64,000 nt of DNA from Neorhizobium alkalisoli (GTDB taxonomy: Bacteria; Pseudomonadota; Alphaproteobacteria; Rhizobiales; Rhizobiaceae), in NCBI RefSeq assembly GCF_007829835.1, contig NZ_VIWP01000005.1, positions 310,001 to 374,000 of the forward strand, written 5' to 3'. Below the pieces are notes generated by a model. The model worked only from the letters and a program-made list of their open reading frames with translations. It ran no database searches and was not told where the DNA came from. How positions within the stretch are numbered: the stretch's first letter is position 1; the number at the start of each line of letters is the position of its first letter. Positions 23,946-32,405 of this stretch are shown here, in pieces. The position numbers and the translations under genes were made by a program.

Positions 23946-24673
23946 GACGTGGCTCCGAGCGGCGGCGTGCCGCGCTTGGCGCGGCGCTCGATCACAGCGA
24001 TCACCAGATTGGAGACAAGCGTCACGGCGAGATAAAGCACACCGGCGGCGAGATAGAAGGTCATGTAGGCCTTGGTGGTACCGGCCGCCTGACGGGTGGT
24101 CAGCGTCAGCTCGCTGAAACCGACGACGGCCAGAAGTGCCGTATCCTTGGTGGCGATCATCCAGAGATTGGCAAGACCCGGCAGGGCATGGGGCAGCATG
24201 GCCGGCAGTGTGACACGCCGCATCACCTGAAACGGCGACATGCCATAGGCGCGCGCCGCCTCGATCTGACCGGGAGAGACGGCCAGAATGGCGCCGCGCA
24301 AAACTTCCGTCGAATAGGCGCCCTGCACCACGCCAATGACGAAGATGCCGGCGGCAAGCCCGCTGATATCGACTGCCGGCATGGAAAGGAGCGCGAGCAG
24401 CTGGTTCACCGCATCGGTGCCCGCATAATAGAGGAGCAGGATCAGCACCAGTTCCGGCACCGCCCTGACAAGCGTCGTATAGATCTCCATCAGATCACGC
24501 AGGATCGGCCCGCCGTAAAGCTTGCCGAAGGCCGCGGCAATGCCGATCACCAGTCCGAGGACATATCCCCCGACGGCGAGTTCCAGAGAGGCGACAAGCC
24601 CTGCAATGAGCGCTCCGCCCCAACCGGGTGGCGTCAGCGACAAAAGCTGAAGAGTGGGAAACAATCCGTCCAT
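23942..24673 (-). CDS. Basic amino acid-type ABC transporter permease (HisQ/OccQ-like)
   Basis: 243 residues, five membrane segments, EAA loop IEAARAYGMSPFQVMRRVTLPA near residue 150. It matches the HisQ/OccQ subfamily and pairs with the overlapping HisM-like permease. The ATG at 24673 is used; a TTG codon just before it is the longer alternative. A 180-bp stretch with three hairpins separates it from the binding-protein gene upstream, which should lower the output of both permeases relative to the binding protein. Confidence 0.87.
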   Translation of the reverse strand: MDGLFPTLQLLSLTPPGWGGALIAGLVASLELAVGGYVLGLVIGIAAAFGKLYGGPILRDLMEIYTTLVRAVPELVLILLLYYAGTDAVNQLLALLSMPAVDISGLAAGIFVIGVVQGAYSTEVLRGAILAVSPGQIEAARAYGMSPFQVMRRVTLPAMLPHALPGLANLWMIATKDTALLAVVGFSELTLTTRQAAGTTKAYMTFYLAAGVLYLAVTLVSNLVIAVIERRAKRGTPPLGATS

Positions 24674-24699
24674 CAAGCCTATCCGGAAACGACGTGGAA

Positions 24700-24735
24700 G
24701 GTCAGACCCGGTGCCCCCAAACGCCGGGTCTGACC
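24700..24735 (-). other. Intercistronic hairpin 3 of the ABC transporter operon
   Basis: Perfect 12-bp arms GGTCAGACCCGG (24700-24711) and CCGGGTCTGACC (24724-24735), 12-nt loop. It is closest to the permease genes and has no T-run. Confidence 0.7.
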
Positions 24736-24781
24736 GCTAGCGCGCCATGCGTCCAGAAGGGCGCACAGAGGACGCGCTAGC
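24736..24781 (-). other. Intercistronic hairpin 2 of the ABC transporter operon
   Basis: Arms GCTAGCGCG (24736-24744) and CGCGCTAGC (24773-24781), with an alternative inner pairing GCGTCC/GGACGC (24749-24754, 24770-24775). The look is that of a dispersed palindromic repeat, but I see no second copy in this window. Confidence 0.6.
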
Positions 24782-24792
24782 TCTTCGAATCT

Positions 24793-24837
24793 GCAGCATC
24801 CACCCCAAAACCGATTCCGATTTGGGAAGGATGCTGC
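24793..24837 (-). other. Intercistronic hairpin 1 of the ABC transporter operon
   Basis: Arms GCAGCATCC (24793-24801) and GGATGCTGC (24829-24837), extended inside by CCCAAA/TTTGGG (24804-24809, 24821-24826). It lies 16 bp after the binding-protein stop codon. Confidence 0.7.
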
Positions 24838-24852
24838 GGGCGGAGTGATCAA

Positions 24853-25644
24853 TCAGCCGCCATAGATGTCGAAGGCGAAATACTTCTTGGAGAACTTGTC
24901 ATAGGTGCCGTTGGCGCGGATCGCCTTGATGGCGGCGTTGATCTTGGTCTTGAGCTCGGTCTCGTCCTTGCGCAGGCCGACACCGACGCCCGGTCCGAGA
25001 ATCGCGACATCGTCCTTTACATAACCCTTGAGATCGCAGCACTTGCCGGCATCGGAGGTGAGGAAGGCATCAAGCGCAATCGAATCCGCCTGCACGGCAT
25101 CGAGACGGCCGGCCGCCAGATCCTGGTTGGCTTCGTCCTGCGTCTGGTATTCCTTGACCTCGGAGGCGACGGGCGCGAAATATTTGGTGACATATTCCTG
25201 GTGCACGGTCGACACCTGCACACCGATCACCTTGCCCTTGAGACCTTCCGGCGTGGCGGTGAACTTTTCGGACTTCGGACCGATCACACCGGTCGGCGTG
25301 TTGTAATACTTGTCGGAGAAATCGATCGTCTTCATCCGCTCTTCGGTGATCGACATCGAGGCGATGATGGCGTCGATCTTCTTCGTGGTCAGCGCCGGGA
25401 TGATACCGTCCCAGGCGACCGGGGTAATGACGCATTTCAGCTTTGCCTCGGCGCAGACCGCCTCCATGAAATCGACCTCCCAGCCGACCCATTTGCCGTT
25501 CGCATCCGGCGAGGCGAAGGGCGGATAAGGCTCGGCGGCAAGGCCAACCTTGATTTCCTGGGCGCTCGCCGCGCCGAAGGCGGCAGCCCCGATAACAAAG
25601 GCAAGGGCAATAGTCTTTCCAATTGTCTGGGCAATGGTCTTCAT
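24853..25644 (-). CDS. Periplasmic solute-binding protein, basic amino acid type
   Basis: 263 residues: a signal peptide cut near ASAQEIKVG, then the two-lobed family 3 binding-protein fold (VGLAAEPYPPFASPDANGKWVGWEVDFMEAVC at the front, GVQVSTVHQEYV near residue 150, LDAVQADSIALDAFL near 185). It belongs to the lysine/arginine/ornithine/histidine/octopine group by sequence style and by its partner permeases. It is the second gene of the operon, behind the ATPase, and is followed by three hairpins that should stabilise its message. Ligand identity is inferred, not read from the sequence. Confidence 0.87.
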   Translation of the reverse strand: MKTIAQTIGKTIALAFVIGAAAFGAASAQEIKVGLAAEPYPPFASPDANGKWVGWEVDFMEAVCAEAKLKCVITPVAWDGIIPALTTKKIDAIIASMSITEERMKTIDFSDKYYNTPTGVIGPKSEKFTATPEGLKGKVIGVQVSTVHQEYVTKYFAPVASEVKEYQTQDEANQDLAAGRLDAVQADSIALDAFLTSDAGKCCDLKGYVKDDVAILGPGVGVGLRKDETELKTKINAAIKAIRANGTYDKFSKKYFAFDIYGG

Positions 25645-25673
25645 GGATTTCCCCTTTTCTGTTTTCGTTTTCG

Positions 25674-26447
25674 TCAGTGAATCGAGCTGATGAATTTCTT
25701 CAGCCGCTCGGATTTCGGCGCCCCGAAGATTGCCTCCGGTGGGCCCTGTTCCTCGATCATGCCGTTATGCAGAAAGACGACGTGATTGGAGACTTCGCGG
25801 GCAAACTTCATCTCGTGGGTGACGAGGATCATCGTGCGCTTTTCGCGCGCCAGATCGCCGATGACGGACAAGACCTCGCCGACCAGTTCCGGGTCGAGCG
25901 CCGAGGTCGGCTCGTCGAACAGCATGACCAGCGGCTGGATGGCAAGCGCCCGGGCAATCGCCGCCCGCTGCTGCTGGCCGCCGGAGAGAAAAGCCGGATA
26001 GGCATCGCGTTTCTCGAATAGGCCAACCCGCTTCAGCAGCGTCTCGGCCGTCGCGATCGCCTTGTCTTTCGGGATTTTCAGCACATGCACCGGCACTTCG
26101 ATGACGTTCTGCAAAACCGTCATGTGCTGCCAGAGATTAAAGCTTTGGAACACCATGCCGAGCTGTGAACGCAGCCGCTGCACCTGCCGCCGGTCGGCTG
26201 GCATCAGCCCGCCATGGCCATCCTTCTTCATGGCAATCTCCTCGCCATGAATGGTGACCGTTCCCGCCGTCGGAAGTTCGAGCATGTTGATGCAGCGCAG
26301 GAATGTCGATTTTCCCGAGCCGCTGCCGCCGATAATGGCGACGACATCGCCCTGCCGGGCGGTCAGTGAAACACCTTTCAGCACTTCAAGAGGGCCGAAA
26401 CGCTTGTGGAGATTGGAGACTTCGATGGCTTGCGCCGAATCCGCCAT
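25674..26447 (-). CDS. Amino acid ABC transporter ATP-binding protein (HisP/OccP-like)
   Basis: 257 residues with all ATPase motifs: Walker A GGSGSGKST, Q-loop GMVFQSFNLWQHM, signature LSGGQQQRAAIARAL, Walker B VMLFDEPTSALDP and switch His in VTHEMKFA. This is the HisP/GlnQ family. The ATG at 26447 has GAAGGCG upstream; the longer frame into the promoter region is not preferred. It is the first gene of the minus-strand transporter operon, divergent from the DDAH-like operon with a 202-bp shared control region. Confidence 0.88.
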   Translation of the reverse strand: MADSAQAIEVSNLHKRFGPLEVLKGVSLTARQGDVVAIIGGSGSGKSTFLRCINMLELPTAGTVTIHGEEIAMKKDGHGGLMPADRRQVQRLRSQLGMVFQSFNLWQHMTVLQNVIEVPVHVLKIPKDKAIATAETLLKRVGLFEKRDAYPAFLSGGQQQRAAIARALAIQPLVMLFDEPTSALDPELVGEVLSVIGDLAREKRTMILVTHEMKFAREVSNHVVFLHNGMIEEQGPPEAIFGAPKSERLKKFISSIH

Positions 26448-26565
26448 GCACGCCTTCACTGCCGGCCTGTCGCCAGGCCGATCCGCTGATTGCACTGTTC
26501 CCCCAGCTTTGATTTTAAGGCTCGCGATGCTGGCTTTCGCGGCCCATTGCAATCAAGTCTTGCAC

Positions 26566-26593
26566 TTGTGCGCGAATTATTCAAGCGTATAAT
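26566..26593 (+). promoter_or_regulatory. Sigma-70-type promoter of the DDAH-like operon
   Basis: TTGTGC (26566-26571) and a perfect TATAAT (26588-26593), 16 bp apart. A GGGCGCA/TGCGCCC hairpin (26610-26616, 26621-26627) follows in the leader, 22 bp before the start codon. Confidence 0.6.
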
Positions 26594-26649
26594 AACAACC
26601 GGTTTCGAGGGGCGCAGGGGTGCGCCCTGTTCCGTTTCAGGGGGTCCGC

Positions 26650-27522
26650 ATGAACGCTTATGGTTCCCAGGCCATGTCCGCGCCTCTGCTGCGCGTGCTG
26701 ATGCGCAAACCGGGCAACAGCCTGCGCGAAGCCAATGCCGACGACTGGCATTACGGCCCCGGTTTCGATGCCCACAAGGCGATCGACCAGCATGCCGGTT
26801 TCGTAGCGCTGGTGGAAAAATCCGGCGCCGAAATCCTCTGGCTTGAGGATGACGGCGATGGTCTGGCCGATGCCATGTTCACCCACGATCCCTCGCTGAT
26901 GACCGATCACGGCGCGGTTCTGCTGCGCATGGGCAAGCCGCTCCGTTCGGCCGAGCCGGACCTGCATGAAAAGGCCTATGCCTCGGTCGGCATTCCGGTT
27001 CTTGGCCGCATCGAAGCGCCCGGCACGGTCGAAGGCGGCGATTGCGTCTGGGTGGACCAGCATACGCTGGCGGTCGGACGCGGCGTGCGCACCAACCAGG
27101 CCGGCATCGAGCAGCTGGCGGACATCCTGAAACCGATCGGCGTCACCGTGCACGGTTTCGACCTGCCGCTCTGGCAGGGCGCGGATGCCTGCCTGCACCT
27201 GATGTCCGTCATCAGCCCGCTCGCCGACAAGCTGGCGCTGGTGCACGCACCGCTTATGCCCGCCGCCTTCTACATGATGCTGAAGGAGCGCGATTACACG
27301 CTGATCCACGCGCCGGAACAGGAATTCGCCGCCAGCAATGGCCTCAACCTCAATGTCCTGCCGGTCGCCCATGGCCATGTCATCATGGTCGACGGTTTTC
27401 CGGTGACCCGCGAGGTGATGGAAGCGCATGGCTGCACCGTCGAGACCTTTGAGGCGGATGCGCTCTGCATCGCCTGCGAAGGCGGCCCGACCTGCCTGAC
27501 GCGCCCAATGCTGAGACGATGA
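26650..27522 (+). CDS. Dimethylargininase / arginine deiminase-superfamily hydrolase (DDAH-like)
   Basis: 290 residues, the size of dimethylarginine dimethylaminohydrolase. Superfamily markers are present: an acidic TVEGGDCVWVD, a guanidine-contact TNQAGIEQL, catalytic His in DACLHLMS (~180) and the nucleophile Cys282 in GGPTCLTRP near the C-terminus. DDAH cleaves methylated arginines to citrulline and methylamines; related enzymes hydrolyse other guanidines. Downstream genes encode AruH- and AruI-like arginine-catabolic enzymes, so the substrate is probably arginine, a methylated arginine or another guanidino compound. The ATG at 26650 follows GGGGTCC. First gene of a four-gene plus-strand operon. 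Confidence 0.83.
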   Translation: MNAYGSQAMSAPLLRVLMRKPGNSLREANADDWHYGPGFDAHKAIDQHAGFVALVEKSGAEILWLEDDGDGLADAMFTHDPSLMTDHGAVLLRMGKPLRSAEPDLHEKAYASVGIPVLGRIEAPGTVEGGDCVWVDQHTLAVGRGVRTNQAGIEQLADILKPIGVTVHGFDLPLWQGADACLHLMSVISPLADKLALVHAPLMPAAFYMMLKERDYTLIHAPEQEFAASNGLNLNVLPVAHGHVIMVDGFPVTREVMEAHGCTVETFEADALCIACEGGPTCLTRPMLRR

Positions 27523-27532
27523 CCGTAAAACC

Positions 27533-28171
27533 ATGACCGCGAACCGCCGCACCTATACGCGGGCCTCCGAAGCCGAGCGTCGCGAGGATCTGATCCTCGC
27601 GACGCTCGACTGTATTGCCGAATTCGGCATCCAGGGCGCCACCGTTCGCCAGATCGCCACCCGCGCCGGGGTGACGGGCGGGCTGATCCGCCATTATTTC
27701 GCCGGCAAGGACCAGATGCTGGAGGCCGCCTATCGCAAGGTAATGACCGGCATGACGGAAACGGCCGTCGCCGCCGCGGCGGAAGGACAGACGGCGAAGG
27801 AGCGGTTGCGCCGTTTCGTCATCGCCAATGTCACGCCGCCGGTCACCGATCCGCGCACGCTTTCCCTCTGGGCGGCCTTCATCAGCCATATCCAGACCGA
27901 CCCCACATTCGCCGCCATCCATCGCGACAACTATGTCGCCTTTCTGGAAGCGCTCGAAGGCCTGCTGACCGACTTCTTTTCCGAAGAAAAACGCACGCTC
28001 AGCAAGGCGCAATGCCGCAGCTTTGCGATTGCGCTGAACGCGCTTGTCGACGGGCTGTGGCTGGAAGGCACGCTCGCCGACGACATGTTCGGCGAACAGG
28101 AACTGGCGGAAACCGCGCTCGCCTCCGTGGAAGCGCTGCTCCGCCTCGACCCGGGATACCTTTCTGCCTGA
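27533..28171 (+). CDS. TetR-family regulator (BetI-like)
   Basis: 212 residues. The N-terminal HTH (ATLDCIAEFGIQGATVRQIATRAGVTGGLIRHYFAGKDQML) is typical of TetR; the C-terminal helical domain resembles the BetI_C type (LWAAFISHIQTDP, ALNALVDGLWLEG). It lies inside the operon between the DDAH-like gene (11 bp) and the transaminase gene (53 bp), so it is probably a co-transcribed repressor relieved by the pathway substrate. No clear TetR palindrome was picked out in the upstream promoter region by eye. Confidence 0.85.
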   Translation: MTANRRTYTRASEAERREDLILATLDCIAEFGIQGATVRQIATRAGVTGGLIRHYFAGKDQMLEAAYRKVMTGMTETAVAAAAEGQTAKERLRRFVIANVTPPVTDPRTLSLWAAFISHIQTDPTFAAIHRDNYVAFLEALEGLLTDFFSEEKRTLSKAQCRSFAIALNALVDGLWLEGTLADDMFGEQELAETALASVEALLRLDPGYLSA

Positions 28172-28223
28172 ACCAAAGAGAGTGAAGGCAGAAACAAACA
28201 GACTGACAATAAAAGGAAATGCC

Positions 28224-29426
28224 ATGCGTTACGCCACGATCACCGACCGCCTCGCCCATCTCGGTTCCGGCCGCTGGGCGCTTCACCTGACCGCAAGGCG
28301 CATGAAGGCCGAGGGCGAGGAGATCATCGAGCTGACGATCGGCGAGCCGGATATCGCCCCCGACAAGGCGCTTCTCGACGAGGCGTCGCGTGCGATGTAT
28401 GCCGGCCGTACCCGTTATTCCAACGGCCGCGGCGAGCCGCAGGTCCTGAAGGCCCTGGTCGACAAATATGCAAAGCGCCGCCCCGGTGTGACCGAACGCA
28501 ATTTCCTCTGCTTCCCCGGCACCCAGACGGCGCTTTACGGCGTCATGACCGGCCTGGTCGAGGCGGGAGACGGCGTTCTGGTCGGCGATCCGCTTTATGC
28601 GACCTATGAAGGCGTCATCGCCTCGACCGGCGCCCATATGATCCCCGTGCCGCTTCGGCCGGAAAAGAAATTCCACCTCCAGGCCGAGGATCTGGAACGC
28701 GCCGTCACCCCGGAAGCACGTGTGTTGCTTCTCAACACGCCGCATAACCCGACTGGCGCCGTGCTGACCGCCGACGAGATCGCGGCCATCGGAAAAATCT
28801 GCCGCCGCCACGATCTCTGGATCGTCTGCGACGAGGTTTATGAACAGCTGATCTTCGACGGCACCAAATTCGCCTCGCCCTTCGACATGGCCGAACTGGC
28901 GGAGCGCACGATCGTCGTCTCCTCGATTTCCAAATCCCATGCGGCACCCGGTTTCCGCTCCGGCTGGGCCGCAGGTCCGGAAGAATTCTGCGAAAAGCTT
29001 CTCCCCGTTTCCGAAACCATGCTGTTCGGCGTCCAGCCCTTCATCTCCGACATGACGGCAATGGCGCTCTCCAAGGATTTCGACACCGCCGACGTGATGC
29101 GCGCCAACTATCGCCGCCGCGCCGCAATCGTCGAAAAGGCATTTGCCGGCAACAATCTGGTGCGGCCTATGCCGCCGGAAGGCGGCATGTTCATCCTGCT
29201 AGACGTGACGGCGACCGGCCTCGGCGGCGAGGAATTCGCCTGGGAACTTTTGCGCGAGGAGAAGGTGGCCGTCATGCCCGGCACATCCTTCGGCGACCAG
29301 GCGGCAGGTTTCCTGCGCGTTTCGCTGACCATGCCGGACGACGTGATCGAGACCGCGATGAACCGCATCGCCAATCTCGCCGGCCGCATCGTGTCGCGCG
29401 AGGAGGCGCCGCCGCATGTCAGATAG
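28224..29426 (+). CDS. PLP-dependent aminotransferase, AruH-like (arginine:pyruvate transaminase)
   Basis: 400 residues, class I/II fold. The PLP-binding lysine is in SSISKSHAAPGFRSGW, with NTPHNPTGAVL, DEVYEQLIFDG and a C-terminal GFLRVSL. N-terminal RYATITDRLAHLGSGRWALH and the overall layout resemble Pseudomonas AruH, which moves the amino group of arginine to pyruvate and makes 5-guanidino-2-oxopentanoate. The next gene, overlapping by 11 bp, is AruI-like and would decarboxylate that product, which supports the assignment. AAAGGAAAT precedes the ATG at 28224; the longer in-frame start lies within the TetR gene and is not used. Confidence 0.83.
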   Translation: MRYATITDRLAHLGSGRWALHLTARRMKAEGEEIIELTIGEPDIAPDKALLDEASRAMYAGRTRYSNGRGEPQVLKALVDKYAKRRPGVTERNFLCFPGTQTALYGVMTGLVEAGDGVLVGDPLYATYEGVIASTGAHMIPVPLRPEKKFHLQAEDLERAVTPEARVLLLNTPHNPTGAVLTADEIAAIGKICRRHDLWIVCDEVYEQLIFDGTKFASPFDMAELAERTIVVSSISKSHAAPGFRSGWAAGPEEFCEKLLPVSETMLFGVQPFISDMTAMALSKDFDTADVMRANYRRRAAIVEKAFAGNNLVRPMPPEGGMFILLDVTATGLGGEEFAWELLREEKVAVMPGTSFGDQAAGFLRVSLTMPDDVIETAMNRIANLAGRIVSREEAPPHVR

Positions 29427-31047
29427 CCAAAAGCCAGACAGCCGAAAAACCGTCGGCGAGACGCTGATCGACCTGCTGGAAGCGAACGGCGTCGAGGTCG
29501 TGTTCGGCATTCCCGGCGTCCATACTGTGGAGCTTTATCGCGGCCTTGCCGGCTCGAACATTCGCCACATCACCCCGCGCCACGAACAGGGCGCGGGTTT
29601 CATGGCTGACGGCTATGCCCGCGTCAGCGGCAAACCGGGCGTCTGCCTCGTCATCACCGGACCGGGCCTTACCAATATCATCACGCCGATGGCGCAGGCC
29701 TTTCAGGATTCCGTGCCGATGCTGGTGATTTCGGGCGTCAACGCCCGCGCAACGCTCGGCCATGGCCGCGGCCGCCTGCATGAGCTGCCGGACCAGCGCG
29801 GCATGATGGCGACACTGGCGCTGATGAGCCACACGCTGCACAACCCGGAAGACCTCCCCGCCGTCATGGACCGCGCCTTCGCCATCCTCGGCTCCGGCCG
29901 CCCCGGCCCGGTGCATATCGAAATCCCGACCGACGTGATGGCGATGAAGATTTCCGCCCCGCATCTCAAACCCGCCGCCAAAACCCGCCCGCGCGCCGAT
30001 GCCGATACCATCGAAAAGGCCGCCACCCGCTGCCTTGCCGCGCAAAAACCGGTCATCCTTGTCGGCGGCGGTGCAGTCGACGCGTCCGAAAAAATCCTGG
30101 CGCTTGCCGAAAGGCTGGATGCGCCGCTGGTGACCACCACCAATGCCCGCGGCGCCTTTTCCAAAAGCCCGCTTTCCGTGCCGGCCAGCCCCAGCTTGAA
30201 ATCCGTGAGAGAGCTGATCGCCGCTTCCGACCTCGTTCTCGCCTTCGGCACCCAGATGGGCCAGACCGATTACGACATGTATGCCGATAACGGCTTTCCG
30301 GCGCTGAAAAACCTGATCCGCATCGACATCGACCCGGCCCAGCTCGCCCGCGGCCCCGACGCGGCGCTATCGATCCTCTCCTCGGCCGAAAACGCCGTGA
30401 CCGATCTTCTGGCTGCCACCGGCGCCGGCAACCGGCCACAGACCTCCGGCGCGGAGCGGGCCGAAACGACACGACAGGCAGCCTGGGCGGAACTGACGCC
30501 CAAAATGCAGGTCGAGATCGGCATAATCGAAAAAATCCGCGACACGCTTCCCGGCGCCATCATCGTCGGCGATTCCACCCAGGCGGTCTATGCCGGCAAT
30601 CTCTATTACGAAGCCGGCCGCCCGTATGGCTGGTTCAACGCCGCGACCGGCTACGGCGCCCTCGGCTACGGCCCCCCGGCCGCCATCGGCGCGGCGATCG
30701 CCGAACCGGATGCGCCCGTCATCTGCATCACCGGCGATGGCGGCTTTCAGTTCACGCTGGCCGAAATCGGGGCTGCCAAGGATGTAGGCGCCAATGTCAT
30801 CTTCCTCGTCTGGAACAATGACGGTTATCAGGAAATCGAGACCTATATGGTCGAGAACGGGATCGAGCCGGAGGGGGTGAAGCCTTCGGCGCCGGATTTT
30901 TTGAAAGTGGCGGAGGCGTTCGGGTTGCCGGCGAAAAGGCTGGCGCATGTGGATGAGCTGGCGGTGGCTCTTATGGCGTTTCGCGGGCATGATGGACCGT
31001 CGCTGATCGAGATCCATCAGACTGGAACGGTTGGGGCGACAGTTTGA
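29416..31047 (+). CDS. Thiamine-diphosphate enzyme, AruI-like (5-guanidino-2-oxopentanoate decarboxylase)
   Basis: 543 residues with the acetolactate synthase-type three-domain layout: PYR domain with the catalytic Glu in TPRHEQGAGFMADGYAR, central domain, and PP domain with the TPP motif starting GDGGFQFTLAEIG and ending in WNNDGYQE. In the arginine transaminase pathway AruI decarboxylates 5-guanidino-2-oxopentanoate to 4-guanidinobutyraldehyde. The pairing with an AruH-like transaminase supports this, though plain acetolactate synthase-like activity cannot be ruled out. No guanidinobutyrate-processing gene is in the window. Last gene of the operon. Confidence 0.83.
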   Translation: MSDSQKPDSRKTVGETLIDLLEANGVEVVFGIPGVHTVELYRGLAGSNIRHITPRHEQGAGFMADGYARVSGKPGVCLVITGPGLTNIITPMAQAFQDSVPMLVISGVNARATLGHGRGRLHELPDQRGMMATLALMSHTLHNPEDLPAVMDRAFAILGSGRPGPVHIEIPTDVMAMKISAPHLKPAAKTRPRADADTIEKAATRCLAAQKPVILVGGGAVDASEKILALAERLDAPLVTTTNARGAFSKSPLSVPASPSLKSVRELIAASDLVLAFGTQMGQTDYDMYADNGFPALKNLIRIDIDPAQLARGPDAALSILSSAENAVTDLLAATGAGNRPQTSGAERAETTRQAAWAELTPKMQVEIGIIEKIRDTLPGAIIVGDSTQAVYAGNLYYEAGRPYGWFNAATGYGALGYGPPAAIGAAIAEPDAPVICITGDGGFQFTLAEIGAAKDVGANVIFLVWNNDGYQEIETYMVENGIEPEGVKPSAPDFLKVAEAFGLPAKRLAHVDELAVALMAFRGHDGPSLIEIHQTGTVGATV

Positions 31048-31203
31048 GAGACTAAGAGCCTCACGATATCCGACGCACTCGCAGACGAGTTGCTAATTTA
31101 AAGGGGCCGGGCCGGTCCGGGCCAATGACGGGTCGCTGGCATTCGTGGAGAGTTCCGTCCACATAGCATCGCTCAATCGAAAAGGCAGAGTTTTTGAGGT
31201 ATC

Positions 31204-31782
31204 ATGTTCGATCTAAAAGCCGTCAATCCGGGTCTCTTCGAAAACTGGTTGCTCATCAAGGACGCCCCGCCTGAGTTTCACGAGCGGCCGGATCCTGCCG
31301 CGGTACAGGAGTTGGAGGTCTTGGCGGGCGGGAGGCTTCCGCAGGACTACAAGGATTTCCTGCTTGAATACGGCGATATCAGCGGCTCAGTGGAAACCGG
31401 GGTGCGCTATTTCCACTGCCAATATCCCGGCAAGGAAGCCATCGATGCCGATTTTGGCCTCGTCTCCGGTGCGCGACACACAATCAAAAGCACAAAAATT
31501 CTCTCGAAACCGCACAAGACCCTCGAGAATGTCGGACCTCGCATACCCGAAAGGATGATTGCGACAAATATCGATAACTATCGCACCTTCCTGATTGATC
31601 TGCGCGACGAAAGCTTCGGACAGATCTACTTTATAAGAGACCTAAAAAAGAAGACCTTCGGCACGTCAGGATATGGTTGGGACGAGGTCGCTCTCGTCGG
31701 CAAAACATTTACAGATTTCCTGTCCGGCGTGGGAACGAAAGAGGATCTCAAGGCCAGATATCCAAAAGTCAAAATGCGCTGA
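31204..31782 (+). CDS. SMI1/KNR4 (SUKH) family protein
   Basis: 192 residues, starting after TTTTTGAGG. The SUKH pattern is visible in the first 60 residues (LEVLAGGRLPQDYKDFLLEYGDISGSVETGVRYF) and continues with FLIDLRDESFGQIYFI and DEVALVGKTFTDFL. SUKH proteins are often immunity proteins to contact-dependent or secreted toxins, especially when single and with no other role. No toxin with a recognisable domain is adjacent, so this could be an orphan immunity gene. Its composition is less GC-rich than its neighbours, and it sits in a small accessory patch (31.1-32.4 kb). Confidence 0.78.
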   Translation: MFDLKAVNPGLFENWLLIKDAPPEFHERPDPAAVQELEVLAGGRLPQDYKDFLLEYGDISGSVETGVRYFHCQYPGKEAIDADFGLVSGARHTIKSTKILSKPHKTLENVGPRIPERMIATNIDNYRTFLIDLRDESFGQIYFIRDLKKKTFGTSGYGWDEVALVGKTFTDFLSGVGTKEDLKARYPKVKMR

Positions 31783-31838
31783 GACCCGCTTATGGGGCAA
31801 AGCAGAAGATGGCTTCCGGCCCGAAGCGGACGAAAAAG

Positions 31839-32279
31839 CTATATGCCTTTCTGATTTGACGGCCCGAACCGATCCAGCCTTCGGTGTTCTTTCATTTGGT
31901 CATGTGGCCTAACCGCAATTGTCTTCGTGTCACTGTAAATTTTGCCAAGATCGGTCGTGATCTCGATGTAACACGAGGCGATGGTGGGCCCCACCATCGA
32001 GAAGACAATGGTTGCGTGGGAAAGCCATCCTTCAGACATCTTGTTCGCGGTCATCAACCTAAGCACGGTACGCCAGTAATAGGACGAAGTTGGGGTGAAC
32101 TCCGGATACGGAGGCACTGTTACCCCTTCACGAAGTTGGAATTTCAGATTGTGTGAACCGAGATGAGCGATTTGCGCAAATTGGCCGACTGCCCAGTAGC
32201 CGTTAAGATCGTTATACCTGCTGGCGAAGTTATTGAGCACGTCCCGGCAAATCCCTTTGAACTGTCGCCTTCTGGCCAT
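31839..32279 (-). CDS. Hypothetical protein of the accessory patch
   Basis: 146 residues beginning MARRRQFKGICRDVLNNFAS; GGGGAGA lies 11 bp before the ATG, so translation is plausible. The body has YWAVGQFAQIAH near residue 30 and FSMVGPTIASCYIEITTDLG near 100, suggesting a mixed alpha/beta fold; no catalytic motif is evident. It converges on the SUKH-like gene 57 bp away. I do not recognise a family. It could be a partner of the SUKH protein, but nothing in the sequence proves it. Confidence 0.6.
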   Translation of the reverse strand: MARRRQFKGICRDVLNNFASRYNDLNGYWAVGQFAQIAHLGSHNLKFQLREGVTVPPYPEFTPTSSYYWRTVLRLMTANKMSEGWLSHATIVFSMVGPTIASCYIEITTDLGKIYSDTKTIAVRPHDQMKEHRRLDRFGPSNQKGI

Positions 32280-32405
32280 GCCGAATCCAATCTCCCCACT
32301 TCATGCCCCGACCCAGCATTGCAGAACTTAATATCGGTCACAATGTCCGCTCTTGGCGCAAAGCAGCCGTCGGCACTCCCAAATTCCTTATAGAGCAAGG
32401 CAACC
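32280..32405. other. Intergenic stretch, possible decayed dispersed repeat
   Basis: It includes ACAATGTCCGCTCTTGGCGC (around 32339-32358), which resembles a degenerate repeat often found between genes in Rhizobiales. No ORF with a ribosome-binding site is seen. Homology is from memory and unverified. Confidence 0.35.
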
